Assembly: GCF_000721105.1 (NCBI RefSeq) | Contig: NZ_JOEV01000015.1 | Coordinates: 71,532 to 135,531, forward strand | DNA: 64,000 bases | Direction: 5' to 3' | Origin: Streptomyces cellulosae | GTDB taxonomy: Bacteria; Actinomycetota; Actinomycetes; Streptomycetales; Streptomycetaceae | Part shown: positions 47,075 through 55,738 of the stretch, piece after piece | Position numbering within the stretch: position 1 is the stretch's first letter | Layout of the letters: every line of letters starts with the position of its first letter | Translations under genes and position numbers: made by a program | The notes under the pieces: generated by a model | Seen by the model: the letters and a program-made list of their open reading frames with translations, nothing else | Database searches by the model: none | Told to the model about the DNA's origin: nothing

Positions 47075-49678
47075 TCAACGGCCGCCGGAGGACGCTGTCC
47101 AGCGCGACCCCCCGAAGTCGGCCAGGGCCGCGCCGAGTTGCGGATCCACGCGCGGGGAGAAGCCGAGCGGAAGGACGAAGAACCAGCCCTCGCCCATACG
47201 CGAGCGGCGAGGCGGGCGCGGGGCGCCGGCGAGCAGCCGGACCTGGAGCGCGTAGAAGCGCGCGTCCCGGCCCCGGACGATCGCGCGGCGCACGGTGATT
47301 TCCTCGACGTGCCGCCACGCGTAGGAGACTCGTCTGCGTCCGATCACGGACGTGACGCCGTCCCGGGTCAGCTCCAGCTCCAGCCGCCGCGGCGGCAAGA
47401 GGAACCCGGTCACGGTGATCACGACCCCGATGAAGGGCCAGACGAGCAGGACCGGCCAGACGGCCGGGTCCTGCCACTGTCCGGACACGCTGAACCGGAC
47501 GACGAAGACGCCCATGATCGTGCCGAACACGGCCCAGTGGGCCAGCGGCAGCCTCCGGGACCGGCCGCGGAGGCGGTAGTGGTCCGCGGTGCGTTCCACT
47601 GTGACGTCACGGGACTGCAGGAGCGCGGGGACGGCGGTCGCCCCGGGGCCGGGCGAGGCGCTTCCCCGTTCCTGAGCGCGCCGCCCCGCGAAATGCTCCT
47701 GCAGCCGGCGGTTGCGGAAACGGTAGGTGCCGCCCGCCAGTTGCAGCAGGCCCGCCGTGCGGGCGTCCTTGAGGAACGTCATCAGCGACCAGGGCACCCG
47801 GCCCGTGGCCGCGAGGGAGCACTTGGCGAGAACCCAGCGGCTCCACGGGCTGAGCAGCACCAGCGTCGCGGAGGCGCCGGCCCAGGCGCCGACCGCCGCA
47901 CCCCAGTCGCCACTGCCGCGGCCGAGCCAGAAGAACGCGCCCGCGCCGGCCCCGATGAGCGGGGCCACCAGTGTCAGCGTCGTGACGAGCGCACTCTGCT
48001 CGCCGCGCAGGAGTTCGTCGGGGGTGGCGGCGTCCACGGTGTCGGCGGGAGCCGCGTACACGATCATCAGCAGGACGGGCAGCACGCCGCCGACGGAGAA
48101 CCAGACCAGGACCGGGTCCGGTGTCACGAAGACGTACAGGAACAGCAGGAGGACGACCAGGGCGGGACCGCCCCCGAGAGCCGCGAGTCGCACCAGAGGA
48201 CCCACCCGCGTGTGCCGGTCCAGGGAGCGCAGGGCGCCGATGAACAACAGCGGGTTGGCGCTGCGTCGCGGCTCGGCGAGCCGCTGGCCGAACCAGGACG
48301 CGGTCACCGACCGTGCGAGGGCGGCGAAGATCACCCCCCCACTCACATAGAGCGTCACGCTCAGGTCGCCCAGCACGGCGTCCTCCGCGTAGCCGGACAT
48401 GCCCGCCTTGATGACGAGGGAGAGCAGGATGCCGGTCACGAGAAGCGCGGGTCCGGCGAGCAGCCGGGGCAGCGGCGCCGTGTACAGCCGCCACCAGGCC
48501 AGTTCGGACTCCTCGCGACGGCTCAGCAGCAGTGCCAGGTACGACAGCCAGGCACCGGCCCGTTCGGCGTCCCAGCTGCGGGGTGGGTGCAGCCGGCCGG
48601 GGTCCGGGGGGCGCGGAGGAAACGCGGCGGACACGATCCGGTCGAGCAGGTGCGCCTCGACGGCATCACGGGTCGGGAACCGTTCCCCGTCGGCCAACTC
48701 CCCTGGATCCGCCGGATGCCGCTCATAGGTCCGGCGTACCAGCCACACCATCAGCGGACTGGTCAGGGCCCAGGCGACCGGTGCGGAGGGCTTGGTCCGG
48801 AGGGTCTCCAGCAGGCGGCCCCAGACGGCGGCGCGGGCCGGAGGCCGTGCCCGGCGGAGATAGTCCGCCACCTCGTCGGGGCGCAGCGGCAGCGACTCGA
48901 TCACCGTCGCGTGGCGCAGCCCCTTGCCTTCCTGGTCGAGGCGCTCGTACTCGGCCGTACGGGACACCAGTACGGCGTCCCCCGTGCCGCCGAGGCCGGC
49001 ATTGAGCGCGTGGAGGACCTCGGCGCGGCGGTGTCCGGGCAGCTCGTCGAGGCCGTCGAGGACAGGCAGCACCCGCCGCTCGAGGACGAGCCGGCGGGCC
49101 GGGTGGACACCGTCCACCGGCGGCAGACCGGGGTGGTCCTGGCGCAGCCGGTCCACCAGCCACTCGGTGAGCGACTGCCGCCGGGTGTCCCAGGACTCCA
49201 GCGACAGCACGAGCGGGACCGGCACGTCGTTCTCGCCCTGGGTGAGTCGCCGGGCGAGGAGTTCGAGGGTGAGCAGCACGGAGAGCACCGTCTTGCCGGA
49301 CCCGGCGCTGCCCAGCACGACCAGGCGCCGACGGGGCCGGAGCCTGAGGAAGGTCCCGGCGATGGTGTCGGCCCCGGAGCCCACGGGTACATACTCCCCT
49401 GCGGACGCCACGCGTCGGCTGGGCGTCCAGCGCACGGGCAGCGGCTCGGGATCCGCCATGTCCCAGGCGTCGGCCTCGGCCCGCCATCGCAACAGGAGAC
49501 TCCGTGCGAGCCTCCGCTCGGCTGCGGCCAGCGGCGCGTCGTCATCGGGCGGAGGCTGCCCCACGGACAGCGTCACATTCAGATCGCCTTCGAGGATCCC
49601 GATCTGGATCAGATAATCGGCTGTGCAGTCGACCGCGGTGTTGGTGATGTGCGGCCCGCCGCCGGAGTCCCTCGTCAT
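47075..49678 (-). CDS. NACHT-type NTPase with N-terminal amyloid-like motif, membrane segments and PH-like C-terminus
   Basis: An 867-residue STAND NTPase. Residues 13-35 carry a motif with Asn13, Gln25, Gly31, Asn34 and the core I-Q-I-G at 24-27, in the same register as the small protein at 36938-37321. The NACHT domain has Walker A GSAGSGKT (123-130), an ESWDTRRQSLTEWL sensor-like segment and Walker B VLPVLDGLDELPG. The middle third (about 375-640) holds several transmembrane-like helices. The C-terminus looks like a bacterial PH domain (RVSYAWRHVEEITVRRA). It converges on the chaperone/GTPase cluster with four bases between stops. ATG 49678 is preferred because a TACAGT -10-like element lies upstream; GTG 49717 is an alternative. 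Confidence 0.8.
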   Translation of the reverse strand: MTRDSGGGPHITNTAVDCTADYLIQIGILEGDLNVTLSVGQPPPDDDAPLAAAERRLARSLLLRWRAEADAWDMADPEPLPVRWTPSRRVASAGEYVPVGSGADTIAGTFLRLRPRRRLVVLGSAGSGKTVLSVLLTLELLARRLTQGENDVPVPLVLSLESWDTRRQSLTEWLVDRLRQDHPGLPPVDGVHPARRLVLERRVLPVLDGLDELPGHRRAEVLHALNAGLGGTGDAVLVSRTAEYERLDQEGKGLRHATVIESLPLRPDEVADYLRRARPPARAAVWGRLLETLRTKPSAPVAWALTSPLMVWLVRRTYERHPADPGELADGERFPTRDAVEAHLLDRIVSAAFPPRPPDPGRLHPPRSWDAERAGAWLSYLALLLSRREESELAWWRLYTAPLPRLLAGPALLVTGILLSLVIKAGMSGYAEDAVLGDLSVTLYVSGGVIFAALARSVTASWFGQRLAEPRRSANPLLFIGALRSLDRHTRVGPLVRLAALGGGPALVVLLLFLYVFVTPDPVLVWFSVGGVLPVLLMIVYAAPADTVDAATPDELLRGEQSALVTTLTLVAPLIGAGAGAFFWLGRGSGDWGAAVGAWAGASATLVLLSPWSRWVLAKCSLAATGRVPWSLMTFLKDARTAGLLQLAGGTYRFRNRRLQEHFAGRRAQERGSASPGPGATAVPALLQSRDVTVERTADHYRLRGRSRRLPLAHWAVFGTIMGVFVVRFSVSGQWQDPAVWPVLLVWPFIGVVITVTGFLLPPRRLELELTRDGVTSVIGRRRVSYAWRHVEEITVRRAIVRGRDARFYALQVRLLAGAPRPPRRSRMGEGWFFVLPLGFSPRVDPQLGAALADFGGSRWTASSGGR

Positions 49679-49810
49679 GTGTGTCCGCCCCGTTGTCGCC
49701 CTGCCCACTGTACGCATCCGTCCCGCGGCCGCAGCCCTGGACCAACCGCTCCGGTGCGGCCGGGCCCGCCTCGGACACGGAGCCGTGTCAAGGCAGTTCG
49801 GCTGCCCGGC

Positions 49811-50731
49811 TCAGGACTCCGTCGGGTCCCCGTGGAGGCGCACCGTGCTGAGGATCTTCATGATTGTCGAGTCCGGCAGCTCGTCCTTCACGCCCGTGGC
49901 GCCGACGAGGCACCACGCGACGAAGTCGCCCACGGAGTTCTTGAAGCCGAACGTGATGGCCTTGCCGTCAGTGGCGCACTTGCCCTCGCGGGGTGTGTTC
50001 CGGGACCGGGCCCAGGCGATGCTGCCCTTGACGCCGGACTTCGTCGCGTACGGTTTCGCCGTCCGGTCGCGGAGGATGCTCTTCCTGTCCGGTTGCGTGT
50101 AACCGCCGTACACCCACAGCTCCACCTGGCTCAGGGCGGTATCGCCGGTGCTCTTGGCGCCCTTTTCGCCTCTGGTGCCCACCGCCGCGAGAGGGGTGTC
50201 GTCCACAAGCCCGTCCTTGTTGTCGTCGGCCAGGCACCAGCCGTCCTTGAGGACTGCCGGTGCGCCCATGGCGGTGATGGCCTTGCCCCAGTTCTTGGGG
50301 TCGCCGGAGTCGAGTCTGTCGTCCGTGAAGCCCAACAGCAGGTCCGAGGACTCGACCTCCCAGTCCGGCGGCACGTCGAAGGCCGTGCCCCAGCGGGGGT
50401 TGACGACGACCTTCCAGCCCCGGACGGTCGGCCGCTCGGCCTTGCCGCCGGGCGGCTTGTCGGACGCCGGCGCCGAGGCCGTCGCCCCCTTCGACGCGCT
50501 CGCCGACGCCTTCGTGTTCCCGCTGTCCGCGTTGTCGTCCTTGCCGCCGCCCAGGATCAGGACACCGGTGGCGCCGACGGAAACGACCACGGTCGTGGCG
50601 GCAGCGACGGCGACGATCTTGGCCCGAGTCCCGCGGCCCCCGCCGCCGGGCGGCTGCGGCCGTCTCGGCTGCTGGTAGGGGTTCTGGCTGTGAAGGTTCG
50701 GATCGTCCCCTGGCGGCTGACGTAACCACAT
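49811..50731 (-). CDS. Membrane-anchored protein with extracytoplasmic DUF8017-like domain
   Basis: A 306-residue protein. A cytoplasmic Pro/Gln/Gly-rich segment (residues 1-35) precedes one transmembrane helix (about 38-60, AKIVAVAAATTVVVSVGATG). A Ser/Ala/Lys-rich spacer follows, then a globular domain starting GWKVVVNPRWGTAFDVPPDW, with FTDDRLDS and two or three cysteines (GWCLADDN, GKCATDG, AWCLVGATG). I associate this layout with DUF8017-type Streptomyces proteins; function unknown. It is the gene upstream of the NACHT gene on the same strand, 132 bp apart. GTG 50737 is a near alternative start. Confidence 0.72.
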   Translation of the reverse strand: MWLRQPPGDDPNLHSQNPYQQPRRPQPPGGGGRGTRAKIVAVAAATTVVVSVGATGVLILGGGKDDNADSGNTKASASASKGATASAPASDKPPGGKAERPTVRGWKVVVNPRWGTAFDVPPDWEVESSDLLLGFTDDRLDSGDPKNWGKAITAMGAPAVLKDGWCLADDNKDGLVDDTPLAAVGTRGEKGAKSTGDTALSQVELWVYGGYTQPDRKSILRDRTAKPYATKSGVKGSIAWARSRNTPREGKCATDGKAITFGFKNSVGDFVAWCLVGATGVKDELPDSTIMKILSTVRLHGDPTES

Positions 50732-50847
50732 GGCCACCAACCATAGTCCCGGGCTTGGCCGAGGGGAGCTGCCCGGCAGCTGATCAGATGGAGGAGCACG
50801 GGATGAGGCGCGCGCGACCGCGAGCTTGTGTTCGAAGGGCGGCGGCC

Positions 50848-51636
50848 TCAGCGCACGCGGTGGATCAGGCAGAAGAGGGCACCCTCCGGGTCCGCCACCG
50901 TCGCCACCCGCCCGTGGACGCTCGCGTGCGGCGGTTCGAGGACGTGGCCGCCGAGGTCGGCGAGGAGAGCGGTCGCCTCGTCCGTGCCGGACACCTCGAA
51001 GTACGTCCGCCAGTGCGGACCCCGGTCGTGGGGCAGCGTGTGGCCCGCGCCGTGGATGCCGACGACGGGGCGGTCGGCGAGGCGCAGGGTGATGTGGTCG
51101 AAGTCGGCGGAGGTCACCGGCTCCTCCTCGTAACCGAACACGGTCTCGTAGAACTTGACGACGCTCGCGGTCTCGAAGGTCACCAGTTCGTGCCAGACCG
51201 GGGTGCCGGGCGCCCCCGCGAGGGACGTGCCGCGACGGGCCGCGGTCTGCCGCACCCCGAAGACGGCGCCCGAGGGGTCCGAGCCGATCACCAGTCGCCC
51301 GGCGTCCTCCGCTTCCAGCGGCCCCACCCCGACCGTGCCGCCGCACAGCCGTACCGTTTCAGCGGTCAGATCCACGTCGTCCGAGGCGAAGTACGGCGTC
51401 CATGCGGTCGGCAGCCGGTGATCGGACAGCTGCCCGATCGCGGCCACCTCGTGCCCGTCGAGCAGTGCCCGGACGCAGGGGCCGAGATGGTGCGGTCCCG
51501 GCCGGAACTCCCAGCCGAACAGCGCACCGTAGAACTTCTGGGTCGCGGTCATTCCGGGCACCATCAGGCTCACCCAGCAGGGCGCGCCGGGCGCGTGCCG
51601 TGCGGGGGGTGCGGCCGACTCCCTTGCCTCGGTCAT
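50848..51636 (-). CDS. VOC-family protein with two glyoxalase-like domains
   Basis: A 262-residue protein with two VOC modules, about residues 18-130 (CWVSLMVPGMTATQKFYGAL) and 145-260 (VWHELVTFETASVVKFYETV). Each has the beta-alpha-beta-beta-beta layout and terminal Glu/His-type metal positions (HELVTFET; DPEGALFCLI). Such tandem VOC proteins include dioxygenases and 27-kDa antigen-like proteins; substrate unknown. ATG 51636 has GAGGAG nine bases upstream; GTG 51642 is too close to it. Confidence 0.85.
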   Translation of the reverse strand: MTEARESAAPPARHAPGAPCWVSLMVPGMTATQKFYGALFGWEFRPGPHHLGPCVRALLDGHEVAAIGQLSDHRLPTAWTPYFASDDVDLTAETVRLCGGTVGVGPLEAEDAGRLVIGSDPSGAVFGVRQTAARRGTSLAGAPGTPVWHELVTFETASVVKFYETVFGYEEEPVTSADFDHITLRLADRPVVGIHGAGHTLPHDRGPHWRTYFEVSGTDEATALLADLGGHVLEPPHASVHGRVATVADPEGALFCLIHRVR

Positions 51637-51937
51637 GGTCACTTTCTCCTCGGCCTCTCGCGGCGGCCGTCGCGCACCGCCACCGCTCCGACGAACCCCG
51701 TGAGTACGGACCCCGTGCCCGATGCTCGCACCGGCCGAGCCGTCGTGCGCGCTGCCGCCGGATCGCTCCCGTGTCCTGAGCATGCCCGTCGTGCGCGTTT
51801 CCGGACGCCGGCCGACGGGTGTCGATCAGCTGTACGGCATGTGCCCGATCCCGTACGTATCGTGATCGGGCCTGCCCGGCGGAGCACAGTAGCCGGACAT
51901 GGACGATGCGGCCACCCCGTGCGCGAGGATGGTGGCC

Positions 51938-52789
51938 ATGAACGCCATCATCTCCGCATCCGAACTCGCGAGCCACCTGGCGGGCGCCCACCCGCCGGTC
52001 CTGCTCGACGTCCGCTGGCAGCTGAGCATGGCCAAGGCCACCGGGGAGCCGTCCTTCGACGGCCGGGCCGAGTACGCGGCCGGGCACATCCCCGGCGCGG
52101 TCTTCGTCGACCTGGACCGGGAGCTCGCCGCCACTCCCGGCCCCGGCGGCAGGCACCCGCTGCCCGACCTCGTGGAGTTCGGCGCCGCCATGCGCCGCGC
52201 GGGTGTCTCGGCCGGGACCCCGGTGGTCGTGTACGACGGCGGACAGGGCTGGGCGGCCGCCCGCGCCTGGTGGATGCTGCGCTGGACGGGTCACCCGGAT
52301 GTGTCAGTCCTCGACGGCGGTTTGACGTCCTGGCAGGGCGAGCTGTCGACAGAGGTTCCGGAACCGGCCGAGGGCGACTTCCAGCCCGCGTCGGCCGCCG
52401 CAGGGCTCCTCGACGCGGAGGGCGCGGCGGCGCTGGCCCGCTCGGGAGTGCTCCTGGACGCCCGGGCGGGGGAGCGTTACCGGGGCGAGGTGGAGCCCAT
52501 CGACCGGGTCGGCGGACACATCCCCGGCGCGTTGTCGGCGCCCACCACCGACAACGTGGGGTCCGACGGCCGCTTCCTCCCCGCCGAGGAACTGGCCGCC
52601 CGCTTCAAGGCCCTGGGAGTCTCGGACGCCTCGACGGTCGGTGTCTACTGCGGCTCCGGCGTCTCGGCTGCCCATGAGGTGCTGGCCCTGGCGGTCGCGG
52701 GCATTCCGGCCGCGCTGTACGTCGGTTCCTGGTCGGAGTGGTCGTCGGACCCGTCACGACCGGTCGCCGTGGGGCCGGACCCCCAGTAG
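51938..52789 (+). CDS. Sulfurtransferase with two rhodanese domains
   Basis: A 283-residue thiosulfate/3-mercaptopyruvate sulfurtransferase. The N-terminal, non-catalytic rhodanese domain has VLLDVRWQL and EYAAGHIPGAVFVDLD. The C-terminal domain has VLLDARAGERYRGE, GGHIPGAL and the catalytic cysteine in VGVYCGSGVSAAHEV. It transfers sulfane sulfur to cyanide or thiol acceptors. ATG 51938 begins the conserved part. The frame is open to ATG 51899, which lies 7 bp after CACAGT and could be a leaderless start. Converges with sepH. Confidence 0.93.
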   Translation: MNAIISASELASHLAGAHPPVLLDVRWQLSMAKATGEPSFDGRAEYAAGHIPGAVFVDLDRELAATPGPGGRHPLPDLVEFGAAMRRAGVSAGTPVVVYDGGQGWAAARAWWMLRWTGHPDVSVLDGGLTSWQGELSTEVPEPAEGDFQPASAAAGLLDAEGAAALARSGVLLDARAGERYRGEVEPIDRVGGHIPGALSAPTTDNVGSDGRFLPAEELAARFKALGVSDASTVGVYCGSGVSAAHEVLALAVAGIPAALYVGSWSEWSSDPSRPVAVGPDPQ

Positions 52790-52807
52790 GCAACACCAGG
52801 CACACGA

Positions 52808-52850
52808 CAGGAGGGGCCCCGGCGGCACAGCGACGCCCGGGCCCCTCCTG
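52808..52850. terminator. Bidirectional terminator between rhodanese gene and sepH
   Basis: CAGGAGGGGCCC(C)GG at 52808-52822 pairs with CCGGGCCCCTCCTG at 52837-52850, a 14-bp stem with a single bulged base. Confidence 0.88.
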
Positions 52851-52865
52851 ATGTCGTACGACGGA

Positions 52866-53900
52866 CTACTCCTGCTTCTTCCGCCGCGTCCCGAACACGA
52901 TCTCGTCCCAGCTCGGGACCGCCGCCCGGCGGCCCGGGCGGACGCCGTCCGCCTCGGCCTGGCGGTCGGTGGAGCCGATCAGCCGGTCACGGTGGCTGCC
53001 GACGGAACGGGGCATCAGGACGTCCGCGTAGGCGGAACCCGCCGAGGCCGCGGGCGCCGGGGGTTCCTCCTCCTCGGGCTCCGGGGAGGGTTCCTCCGTG
53101 TCGGGCTCCGCCGGGCGCTCCGGGACCACCAGGTCGCCCCGGAAGCTCGGCACCGCCTCCAGGAGGCTGGTCAGCGAGTCCCGCTCGCCGGCCTCTTCCT
53201 CCGCGGGCTCGTCGAGTGACGGCCCGGGCAGGCTCGGCCGCTCGAGGGCGCGGTCCAGCGGACGGTCGCGCGGCAGGCGTGCGATGCGCGGGACGAAGGG
53301 GAAGCTGGGCTCGGGGGCGGCGGCGAGGTCGTCGGACTCGCCGATCAGGGAGCGCGCCTCCTCGTCGACGGCCTGGACGAGCCGCCGGGGCGGGTCGTAC
53401 GTCCAGCTCGCCGAGTGGGGTTCGCCCGCGACCCGGTAGACCAGCAGGACCTCCCAGGTGCCGTCGTCGCGGCGCCAGGAGTCCCACTGCACGCTGTCCT
53501 TCTCGGCACCGCGCACCAGCAGCCGCTCCTGGACCGCCTCGCCGAGCTGGGGGCCGGCGTTCTCGCCGGGGCGGCGGACCGGGGTCTTGCGCGCCCGCTC
53601 GGCCATGAAGGCACGCTCGGCGAGCACGGGGCCCTCGAAGCGCCGTACGCGATCGACCGGGATGCCGGCCATCTGGGCGACCTCTTCCGCGGTCGCACCG
53701 GCGCGTATACGCGCCTGGATGTCGCGGGGGCGGAGATGGCTCTCGACCTCGATCTCGATCTGACCGAGACGAGGACGGTCGCCGCGCACAGCGGCGCGCA
53801 GGCGTTCGTCGATCGGAAGCGTGTACTCCGTCGCGTCGGCAGCCTTCAGCACCAGCCGTGTGCCGTCATTGGAGACGGCCACGACACGCAGTTCGGGCAT
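52866..53900 (-). CDS. sepH: Cell-division protein SepH (DUF3071), FtsZ regulator
   Basis: A 344-residue protein. The N-terminal DUF3071 domain (residues 1-110) opens PELRVVAVSNDGTRLVLKAA and contains a helix-turn-helix-like segment (LRPRDIQARIRAGATAEEVA). A second conserved block includes SVQWDSWRRDDGTWEVLLVY. The C-terminal half is disordered and rich in Pro/Glu, ending in the short basic tail TRRKKQE after WDEIVFG. Family knowledge: SepH binds FtsZ and promotes filament assembly for sporulation septation. ATG 53900 has GGGAGGT at good spacing. Confidence 0.93.
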   Translation of the reverse strand: MPELRVVAVSNDGTRLVLKAADATEYTLPIDERLRAAVRGDRPRLGQIEIEVESHLRPRDIQARIRAGATAEEVAQMAGIPVDRVRRFEGPVLAERAFMAERARKTPVRRPGENAGPQLGEAVQERLLVRGAEKDSVQWDSWRRDDGTWEVLLVYRVAGEPHSASWTYDPPRRLVQAVDEEARSLIGESDDLAAAPEPSFPFVPRIARLPRDRPLDRALERPSLPGPSLDEPAEEEAGERDSLTSLLEAVPSFRGDLVVPERPAEPDTEEPSPEPEEEEPPAPAASAGSAYADVLMPRSVGSHRDRLIGSTDRQAEADGVRPGRRAAVPSWDEIVFGTRRKKQE

Positions 53901-54418
53901 GGGGACCTCCCGGGTGGTGCCTGCCGACGTCACGTGCGTCGCTGCTTCCGCTAGTCGAGTGTGGCCTGCCCGGGTGCAGCCTGCCACAACCTTGCCGAGT
54001 TGCCCGGCGTGTCGGGCACGGGCCCTGGATCGCCGTTATGGCACGGTTACCTATTCGCAACGCTAAGTGACCAACTCCGTCACCCTGTGCAACTAGCCCC
54101 CTCCCGGCGGTCCTTGAAGGCCACGGACGTCCTGGCGGGAGACCTGACCCAGGGCTCGCAACAGTACTCCATTCGGGCCACGTGCGTGGATGGCCACGCC
54201 GCCCAACTTCTTCCGGCGCACGGCACTTGGCCGCCCTCGAGCGGTTTCCGGGATCATGAAGGTGGCGCATTTCACGCAATCACCAGAAACAGAACCAATG
54301 ACTCCGCCTGCTCGTCTCGCCGGTCTCGTCCCCAAATGCCTTGGATGTGCCTCGAACGTGCCTCGTACGTCTGCCGTACGTCCCCGCGCTCCCGGCGAGT
54401 TCACCCAGAGCCCGTCCG
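53901..54418. other. Spacer upstream of sepH
   Basis: About 520 bp between two minus-strand genes. Frames open here give Arg/Pro-rich chains overlapping the sepH start and have no ribosome-binding sites, so I call no gene. It should contain the sepH promoter, which I could not place confidently. There is no clear terminator for the upstream gene. Confidence 0.5.
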
Positions 54419-55738
54419 CTACGCCCCCAACACCCGCCTCAGGTAGTCGTTCTGGAACCGGCGGTCGGGGTCGAGCCGGTCCCGCAGTGCGGTGAACTCG
54501 GCGAAGCGCGGGTAGACGCCGGCGAAGTACTCGGCGTCGCGGGTGTGCACCTTGCCCCAGTGCGGCCGGCCCTCGTACGCCGTGAAGATGCGCTCGGCCG
54601 TGCTGAAGTACGCCTGATAGGGCGTTCCCTTGACGAGGTGGACGGCGATGTACGCGCTGTCCCGGCCCGAGGCCGTCGACAGGGTGATGTCGTCGGCCGG
54701 GGCGGTGCGGACCTCCACCGGGAAGCTGATCCGCAGACCGGAGCGGTCGACCGTCCTCTTCAGTTCGCGCAGCGCCTCGGTCACCGCCGCACGCGGGACG
54801 GCGTACTCCATCTCCACGAAACGCACCCGGCGCGGAGAGGTGAAGACCTTGTACGGGATGTCCGTGTAGGTCCGCGCGGACAGGGCCTTGCTGGAGATCC
54901 GCGCGATGGCCGGGACGGTGGCCGGCACCGCGCGGCCGACCCACTGGGCCAGCTGGAAGGCGCCGTTGGAGAGGAACTCGTCCTCGAACCAGCCCGCCAG
55001 CCGTCCCACCGGCTGCTCCGGGCCCGCGCTGCGGTTGTTCCGCTTGGTGTTGGTGCTGCCGGTGTGCGGGAACCAGTAGAACTCGAAGTGCTCGTTCTCG
55101 GCCCACAACTGGTCGAACTCGGCGACGACCCGGTCGAAGGGCATCGGTTCCTCACGCGCGGCGAGCAGGAAGACCGGCTCCACGGCGAAGGTGATCGCGG
55201 TGACGATGCCGAGCGCGCCCAGGCCGATCCGCGCGGCGGCGAAGACCTCCGGGTTCTCCTTCTCCGAGCAGGTCAGGAGCGTGCCGTCGGCGGTGACCAG
55301 CTCCAGACCCCTGATCTGGGCGGCGATCGAGCCCGACTCGCGGCCTGTTCCGTGCGTGCCGGTACTGGTGGCGCCGGAGACCGTCTGCTCCATGATGTCG
55401 CCCATGTTGGTCAGCGACAGGCCTTCCCGGGCCAGGGCCAGGTTGAGCCTCTTGAGCGGGGTCCCTGCCTCGACCGTGACCGTCATGGAGCCCCGGTCGA
55501 TGCTGCGGATGCCCGTCAACAGTTGAGGGCGGATCAACACACCGTCCGTGGCGGCGATGGAGGTGAAGGAGTGCCCGGTGCCGACGGCTTTCACCTTCAG
55601 CCCGTCCTCGGCGGCCTTGCGGACGGCATCCGCCAGTTCCTCGACCGAGGCGGGCGTGACCTCCCGTGCGGGACGGGCGGCGACGTTGCCGCCCCAGTTA
55701 CGCCACGTGCCGTTCGTCCCGCTCGCTGTGCTGCTCAA
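54419..55738 (-). CDS. FAD-linked sugar-lactone oxidase (D-arabinono-1,4-lactone oxidase family)
   Basis: A 439-residue flavoprotein. The N-terminal FAD-binding (PCMH) domain contains WRNWGGNVAARP, VKAVGTGHSFTSIAATDG and SGATSTGTHGTG. The C-terminal ALO domain contains FEFYWFPHTGSTNTKRNN and the conserved HWGK (GRPHWGKVHT). It oxidises an aldonolactone or related polyol; the real substrate is unknown. TTG 55738 is supported by GGGGAGG five bases ahead and by homology starting at once. This places its first 41 bp inside the 3' end of the MFS gene, giving strong coupling. Confidence 0.9.
   Translation of the reverse strand: MSSTASGTNGTWRNWGGNVAARPAREVTPASVEELADAVRKAAEDGLKVKAVGTGHSFTSIAATDGVLIRPQLLTGIRSIDRGSMTVTVEAGTPLKRLNLALAREGLSLTNMGDIMEQTVSGATSTGTHGTGRESGSIAAQIRGLELVTADGTLLTCSEKENPEVFAAARIGLGALGIVTAITFAVEPVFLLAAREEPMPFDRVVAEFDQLWAENEHFEFYWFPHTGSTNTKRNNRSAGPEQPVGRLAGWFEDEFLSNGAFQLAQWVGRAVPATVPAIARISSKALSARTYTDIPYKVFTSPRRVRFVEMEYAVPRAAVTEALRELKRTVDRSGLRISFPVEVRTAPADDITLSTASGRDSAYIAVHLVKGTPYQAYFSTAERIFTAYEGRPHWGKVHTRDAEYFAGVYPRFAEFTALRDRLDPDRRFQNDYLRRVLGA

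Noticed and set aside
53866..54279. 137-codon minus-strand frame upstream of sepH
   Set aside because: It overlaps the sepH start region in another frame and is Arg/Pro/Gly-rich without a domain.
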